The translations under genes were made by a program, and so were the position numbers. 64,000 bases of DNA from Granulicella cerasi (lineage in GTDB: Bacteria > Acidobacteriota > Terriglobia > Terriglobales > Acidobacteriaceae). Positions 60,166-64,000 of this stretch are shown here, one piece after another (the stretch's first letter is position 1; every line of letters starts with the position of its first letter). The stretch spans positions 62,001-126,000 of the forward strand of contig NZ_JAGSYD010000003.1 in assembly GCF_025685575.1 (NCBI RefSeq), given 5' to 3'. A model generated the notes under the pieces. That model made no database searches and had not been told where the DNA came from. It worked only from the letters and a program-made list of their open reading frames with translations.

Positions 60166-61872
60166 TTCAGCCACCGGCACTTCCGCCACCCAGATCTGAT
60201 GCGTCACCTTCGGAGGCCCATCTCCCGAGTGCAGCTTCCACACCTTCTCAATCAACTCCGCATCTGAAGCCGTCGTACGCTCACGCGAGCGCAGATAATC
60301 CAGCCAGCTCTCCATGACGAACGTCTCGTTCAGATGGTCCGGCCGCGCGGCATCGCGATACACCGCCCAGCGCACAGCACCATCGCGCAGCCGCACGCTC
60401 TCCAGCCGATGAATCGCATGAGTGAACTCGGGATAACTCTCTGCCGTCACGCAGTACTCAATCGAGATGCGCACCGGCCCATCCTCTTCATCCACGGCCG
60501 CAAAATACGCAGGCGCAGGACGCTTCCGCTTGAACGGCGTCAGGTCCGGTAGCTCGCCCTTGAGAATATGAATTCTCTGCGTGAACGGAATCGACACCGC
60601 GAACAGCGCCGCCGCGCACGTGAACGCTACCCGCAGCGAAGTATGCTCCGCGATCGCTCCCCACAGAATCGAACCCAGCGCAAGCCCGCCCTGGAACGTC
60701 ATCAGATACGCACCCAGCGCCCGCGCATACACCCAGGCCGGCACGCTCAGTTGCACGCTCACATTCAACGTCGACATCGTCGAGGTCCAGCAGAAACCCG
60801 CGCCCAGCAAGGTGATGATGACGATCGCCGGCATCTTCAACCAGCCCAGCACCAGCAGCGCCACGATGTAGTAGCAGGATGTAAACAGCAGCAACTTGTC
60901 CGCGCTGATCTTCTTGCGAATCTTCCCCAGCGTCGTCGCCGCCACCACCGCGCCGATGCCCAGGCATCCGTTCAGAATGCCGTAGCCCATCGCGCCCTGC
61001 TTCAGGTCCTTCTTCGCCACCAGCGCAAGCAGCGACCACACCGCGCTCACGAAGAACGCAAACAGAAACGCCCGCAGCAGCGAGCCCTGCAGCGTCGGCG
61101 AGTAGCGCAGAAAGCGCAGCCCCGAACGCACCGAACCAGCGATGCGTTCCGCAGGCAGCGCGCTCTTGTAAATCGGCTGACGATGCCACTGCCACAGAAT
61201 CCAGATCACGCCCGCAAACGATGCCGCGTTGAACGCAAACACCCACGCCGCGCCGATCACTGCATGAGTAAACACCGCGACCATCAGGCCGCCGAGCGCC
61301 GGTCCGACCGCGCGCGCAATGTTGTTGCTCGCCGCATTCAGCGTCACGGCCGCCGGGAGATCCTCACGCGGCACAAGCTCCGGCACAATCGCCTGCCACG
61401 CAGGATTGTTCATCGACGATCCGATATTCAGCAGGAACGTCAGCCCCAGCAGCGTCCACGGCGACATCACGCCGAAGAACGTAAGGATCGTCAGAATGCC
61501 GACGCTCACCAGCATCCACGCCTGCCAGAAAATCAGCAGCCGTCGCCGGTCATAAATGTCCGCCGTCGCTCCCGCAAGCAGCCCCAGAAACAGCACCGGC
61601 AAGCTCGCCGCTGTTTGCATCAACGCAATCAGCAGCGGCGACGTCGTCAACGCGGTCATCAGCCACGTGCCGGCCGTGTCCTGCATCCACGTGCCCACGC
61701 TCGACACCGTCGACGCGATCCAGCGATCACGGAACAGCGGCAATCGCAGCGGCGCAAACGATCCTCCGCCAGAATCCACCGTCGGAGGCTGCGGCGCTTC
61801 AGGCGGCGTGGCCGCGGGATTGACCTTCGGCGCGCCGAGGTCCGTACTGTCTACATGTGCTGTCTCACCCAC
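60142..61872 (-). CDS. MFS exporter with extra C-terminal soluble domain
   Basis: 576 residues. Twelve membrane helices of the MFS_3/EntS type (FRDRWIASTVSSVGTWMQDTA opening; LLAGATADIYDRRRLLIF as motif A; NNPAWQAIVPELVPREDLPAAVTLN). From residue ~440 a soluble domain of ~120 residues follows (RISIEYCVTAESYPEFTHAIH, WAVYRDAARPDHLNETFVMES), resembling an antibiotic-biosynthesis-monooxygenase-like ferredoxin fold. It is likely a drug or metabolite exporter. The C-terminus AVVSVKS is encoded by heptanucleotide repeat DNA. Confidence 0.88.
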   Translation of the reverse strand: MGETAHVDSTDLGAPKVNPAATPPEAPQPPTVDSGGGSFAPLRLPLFRDRWIASTVSSVGTWMQDTAGTWLMTALTTSPLLIALMQTAASLPVLFLGLLAGATADIYDRRRLLIFWQAWMLVSVGILTILTFFGVMSPWTLLGLTFLLNIGSSMNNPAWQAIVPELVPREDLPAAVTLNAASNNIARAVGPALGGLMVAVFTHAVIGAAWVFAFNAASFAGVIWILWQWHRQPIYKSALPAERIAGSVRSGLRFLRYSPTLQGSLLRAFLFAFFVSAVWSLLALVAKKDLKQGAMGYGILNGCLGIGAVVAATTLGKIRKKISADKLLLFTSCYYIVALLVLGWLKMPAIVIITLLGAGFCWTSTMSTLNVSVQLSVPAWVYARALGAYLMTFQGGLALGSILWGAIAEHTSLRVAFTCAAALFAVSIPFTQRIHILKGELPDLTPFKRKRPAPAYFAAVDEEDGPVRISIEYCVTAESYPEFTHAIHRLESVRLRDGAVRWAVYRDAARPDHLNETFVMESWLDYLRSRERTTASDAELIEKVWKLHSGDGPPKVTHQIWVAEVPVAEAVVSVKS

Positions 61873-61953
61873 ATCTTCTAGGATGCATTACCTTACACAA
61901 ATCCATCCACCTCAAAGCGTAAATACCGCGCGATACGCGGTTAGCATCAGTGC

Positions 61954-62835
61954 ATGGTCTTGCGCAGTGCCTTGTCCGCGTTCACTCTCGCTCTCACGCT
62001 TAGCAGCGCAAGCCTCTGCGCGCAGCAACCTGCGCCGCCTGCAGAAAAGCCCCTGCCCTCAGTCGATGAACTACTCAAAGCCGTCGAGAAACACGAAGCG
62101 CGCGATGAGTCGCTGCTGCAGCTGTACACCTACCATATCCATCGAGTCGAAGAAGACTTCGACGGCAGCGAGGCCGTGAAGAAGACCGAGATCACCGACT
62201 ACGAAAGCATCCCCATCGACGGCGTGCGTGTCCGCAAACTTGTGGGCAAGAACGGACACCCGCTCTCACCCCAGGACGCGACGAAGGCCAACGACGAGTT
62301 CGACAAAGCGGTCGAAAAGGCCAAGAGTCAGCAAGCGAAGAACGAAGCCAGAAAGCAGGACGACCTCATCTCCGCCGCACGCATGTTGCAACTCGGCGAC
62401 TTCACCCACGAGCGCCGCGTCGACCTCAACGGTCGCCCCACCATCGCGCTCGACTTCGCCGGCAAGAAGGCCGTCAAGGCCAACGGCATGTCCGAAAAAA
62501 TCATGCAGGACCTCTACGGCACGGTTTGGATCGACGAAGAAGACCGCGTGCTCGCGCGCGTCGAAGGCCACTTTCGCGACGACTTCAAGCTCGGCTTCGG
62601 CCTGCTCGCCGACATCCACAAAGGCTTGAACTTCACCATGGAACAGCAAAAGGTGAACGGCGAAGTCTGGCTACCGAAGTCCTACGGTGGCCAGGGCAAA
62701 GCCAGCCTGGGCTGGCTCGTCTTCCGCATCCACGGCCGCGCCCGCGCCACCATCAGCGACTACCGCAAATACCGCACCAGCTCTCGCATCGTCTCCGTCG
62801 ACGACCAACCCACCGATACACCTCCCCAGCCGTAA
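61954..62835 (+). CDS. Secreted protein of unknown function
   Basis: 293 residues with a signal peptide ending SLCAQQ. A charged helical region with coiled-coil tendency (ANDEFDKAVEKAKSQQAKNE) precedes a beta-rich part (RVDLNGRPTIALDFAGKKAV; GTVWIDEEDRVLARVEGHF; ADIHKGLNFTMEQQKVNGEV), similar in style to LolA/LolB or outer-membrane lipoprotein-sorting (MlaD-type) folds, though I cannot confirm. Divergent from the MFS gene. Confidence 0.65.
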   Translation: MVLRSALSAFTLALTLSSASLCAQQPAPPAEKPLPSVDELLKAVEKHEARDESLLQLYTYHIHRVEEDFDGSEAVKKTEITDYESIPIDGVRVRKLVGKNGHPLSPQDATKANDEFDKAVEKAKSQQAKNEARKQDDLISAARMLQLGDFTHERRVDLNGRPTIALDFAGKKAVKANGMSEKIMQDLYGTVWIDEEDRVLARVEGHFRDDFKLGFGLLADIHKGLNFTMEQQKVNGEVWLPKSYGGQGKASLGWLVFRIHGRARATISDYRKYRTSSRIVSVDDQPTDTPPQP

Positions 62836-62845
62836 CCCCACGATC

Positions 62846-62876
62846 GGGTGCCCAGGTCTGTGACATGGGATCGCAG
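62846..62876. repeat. Short relative of the 31.2 kb palindromic element
   Basis: GGGTGCCCAGGTCTGTGACA followed by TGGGATCGCAG repeats, with changes, the left part of the element at 31182 (GGGTGCCCCAGGTCTC...GACCTGGGTTCGCAG). It has no right half here. Confidence 0.55.
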
Positions 62877-62904
62877 CCTGCATTATGACTTGATCGACAA
62901 GAAA

Positions 62905-62932
62905 AGAGGAGACAGCCGAAGCCGTCTCCTCT
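62905..62932. terminator. Terminator hairpin
   Basis: AGAGGAGAC-N10-GTCTCCTCT stem of 9 bp. It lies between the convergent secreted-protein and cold-shock genes. Only a short T-containing tail follows. Confidence 0.75.
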
Positions 62933-63013
62933 CTTCTGAAGCAATCTTGTGCGATCGTTTCTGACCTCAAAAGTGCTGCAATTTGTCTTGCTCGTTTGTA
63001 TCGGCGTTACAGC

Positions 63014-63214
63014 TTACAGAGGCTGCACGTCCGAAGCCTGCCAGCCCTTGGGTCCCTTGACCACGTTGAACTGAACAGCCTGGCCTTCCTGAAGGCTCTT
63101 GAAACCGTTGGTGTTGATGGCCGAATAGTGCACGAATACGTCTTCACCATTCTGACGGCTGATGAAGCCAAAACCCTTGGCGTCGTTGAACCACTTAACT
63201 GTTCCCTGTTCCAT
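63014..63214 (-). CDS. csp: Cold-shock-domain protein
   Basis: 66 residues. Single cold-shock fold: [17 protein letters not shown] (RNP1 KGFGFI) and DVFVHYSAI (RNP2 VFVHYS), ending [14 protein letters not shown]. It binds single-stranded nucleic acid and acts as an RNA chaperone. ATG 63214 is the normal start; a 5' extension of 14 residues in frame is not part of the family. About 150 bases of 5' leader separate it from cmk, as expected for temperature-sensitive cold-shock leaders. Confidence 0.95.
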   Translation of the reverse strand: MEQGTVKWFNDAKGFGFISRQNGEDVFVHYSAINTNGFKSLQEGQAVQFNVVKGPKGWQASDVQPL

Positions 63215-63370
63215 AATCCGTGAAATCCTTGCTTGTGATTGTGACGCTGAACTCAAATCGGGGCTTCGGCTGCGTGGAGCTGCAGAAAACCAATCTGTTT
63301 CAAACGATGGGGAAATGTTAGCACGGGAGGCTAATTATCCACCGAAAAATTTAGATTTCTGCTTTTTGCC

Positions 63371-64000
63371 CTACGAATGGTGCAAACCTGCTGTAGCAAG
63401 GTGTTCGCGAACGATCGTCTCAGCCTTTTCCAGCACTTGCTCCAGCGTCAAACCGGTGGAATCGAGAATCACCGCGTCATCCGCAGGTTTCAGGGGCGAG
63501 TCAGCACGGTTACGATCGCGTTCATCACGCTCTTTCAGCTCTTTTACCAGCGATTCTTCCGTAACCTTCGCGTCATCAGACCCAGTCTGCTTGTAGCGAC
63601 GGTTGCCGCGCACTTCCGGCGCCGCATCAAGGAAAATCTTCACCTCAGCGTCGGGGAAAACCACCGTGCCGATGTCGCGGCCTTCCATCACCACGCCGCC
63701 CGAATTGCCGAGCGCGCGCTGCTGGTCAACCATCCACACCCGGATCGGCGGATGAACGCTGATCTTCGAAGCAGCCGCCGTCACATCACCATCGCGAACA
63801 CGACGCGACACATCCACGCCATCCAGCAGAACGCGATTGCCTTCCAGTTGCGGCTCGAGCTTGATCGTCGTGCGCGTCGCCAGTTGCAACATCTCGTCGG
63901 CGTCGGCGAAGTCGAGATCGTTGTCGATCGCCTTCAGCGCCAGCGCGCGATACATCGCGCCCGTTTCCAGGTTCAGAAACCCGAAACGACGCGCCAGGTG
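63371..64000 (-). CDS. cmk: Cytidylate kinase (N-terminus beyond window)
   Basis: C-terminal ~209 residues of a ~230-residue protein; it continues off the right edge. It phosphorylates CMP and dCMP with ATP. Visible motifs: LARRFGFLNLETGAMYRALAL (the nucleotide-specificity helix), VMEGRDIGTVVFPDAEVKIFLDA (substrate RDxGT), RYKQTG, KELKERDERDRNRADSPLKPADD. The P-loop is outside the window. It is followed in the same direction by the cold-shock gene with its own leader. Confidence 0.95.
   Translation of the reverse strand, partial: HLARRFGFLNLETGAMYRALALKAIDNDLDFADADEMLQLATRTTIKLEPQLEGNRVLLDGVDVSRRVRDGDVTAAASKISVHPPIRVWMVDQQRALGNSGGVVMEGRDIGTVVFPDAEVKIFLDAAPEVRGNRRYKQTGSDDAKVTEESLVKELKERDERDRNRADSPLKPADDAVILDSTGLTLEQVLEKAETIVREHLATAGLHHS

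Overview
The window is a gene-dense chromosomal segment with high GC. It most likely comes from an acidobacterium of the Terriglobales (Terriglobus, Granulicella or Edaphobacter-like). The pointers are a very large TonB-dependent receptor with an N-terminal carboxypeptidase-regulatory-like domain, a DUF6599-type secreted protein, many secreted proteins of unknown function, and short palindromic repeats of REP type. This is an inference from gene content, because no rRNA lies in the window. Nearly all genes are housekeeping or stress-related. No phage, IS element or CRISPR array was seen; the only mobile gene is a REP-associated transposase.

Layout. 1-11.4 kb: an HTH-TPR protein (cut by the left edge), a phospholipase D-like lipoprotein, tRNA-Thr(CGT), a DUF6599-like protein, ispF coupled to a secreted zinc-protease-like protein, gltX, a VOC protein, an ArsR/SRPBCC pair, and a DsbD-alpha-like/TlpA thiol-redox pair. 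11.4-23 kb: an arabinose-5-phosphate isomerase, a REPIN-like repeat, proS, a class A PBP, and an overlapping lhr-nei repair pair. 23-32 kb: a dispersed nucleoside-salvage set (cdd, deoA/pdp, a NupC-type transporter, purine nucleoside phosphorylase, uridine kinase), interrupted by a prolyl oligopeptidase and an SDR/HxlR divergent pair. 32-38 kb: a frameshifted membrane GGDEF gene, a deoxyhypusine-synthase-like gene, a four-gene XRE/small-membrane-protein operon behind a repeat-rich promoter, pncB, and a RAYT transposase enclosed by inverted REP sequences.

38-48.9 kb: an S1/P1 nuclease, a DUF2062 protein, an acyltransferase, a phosphorelay module (hybrid kinase, single REC, Hpt), a giant collagen-like secreted protein, phosphoglucomutase and a secreted protein. 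49.1-54.1 kb holds the most unusual locus. A near-leaderless 28-codon ORF rich in Cys codons is followed by a terminator-like hairpin, a 47-aa membrane peptide, a YeiH-family (putative sulfate/sulfite exporter) gene, a second Cys-rich mini-ORF overlapping its stop codon, and the TonB-dependent receptor. It looks like a cysteine-responsive attenuated operon. 54.1-64 kb: an RNB ribonuclease, a PAS histidine kinase, the E1 subunit of 2-oxoglutarate dehydrogenase, a convergent intergenic region with a 26-bp inverted repeat and a heptanucleotide array, an MFS transporter with an extra C-terminal domain, a secreted protein, a cold-shock protein and cmk (cut by the right edge).

Convergent gene pairs are repeatedly separated by strong, often bidirectional, terminator hairpins, and operons often show 1-20 bp overlaps. 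Coordinates of the main genes are firm. Starts using TTG/GTG, and all functional assignments, rest on reading motifs by eye without database searches.
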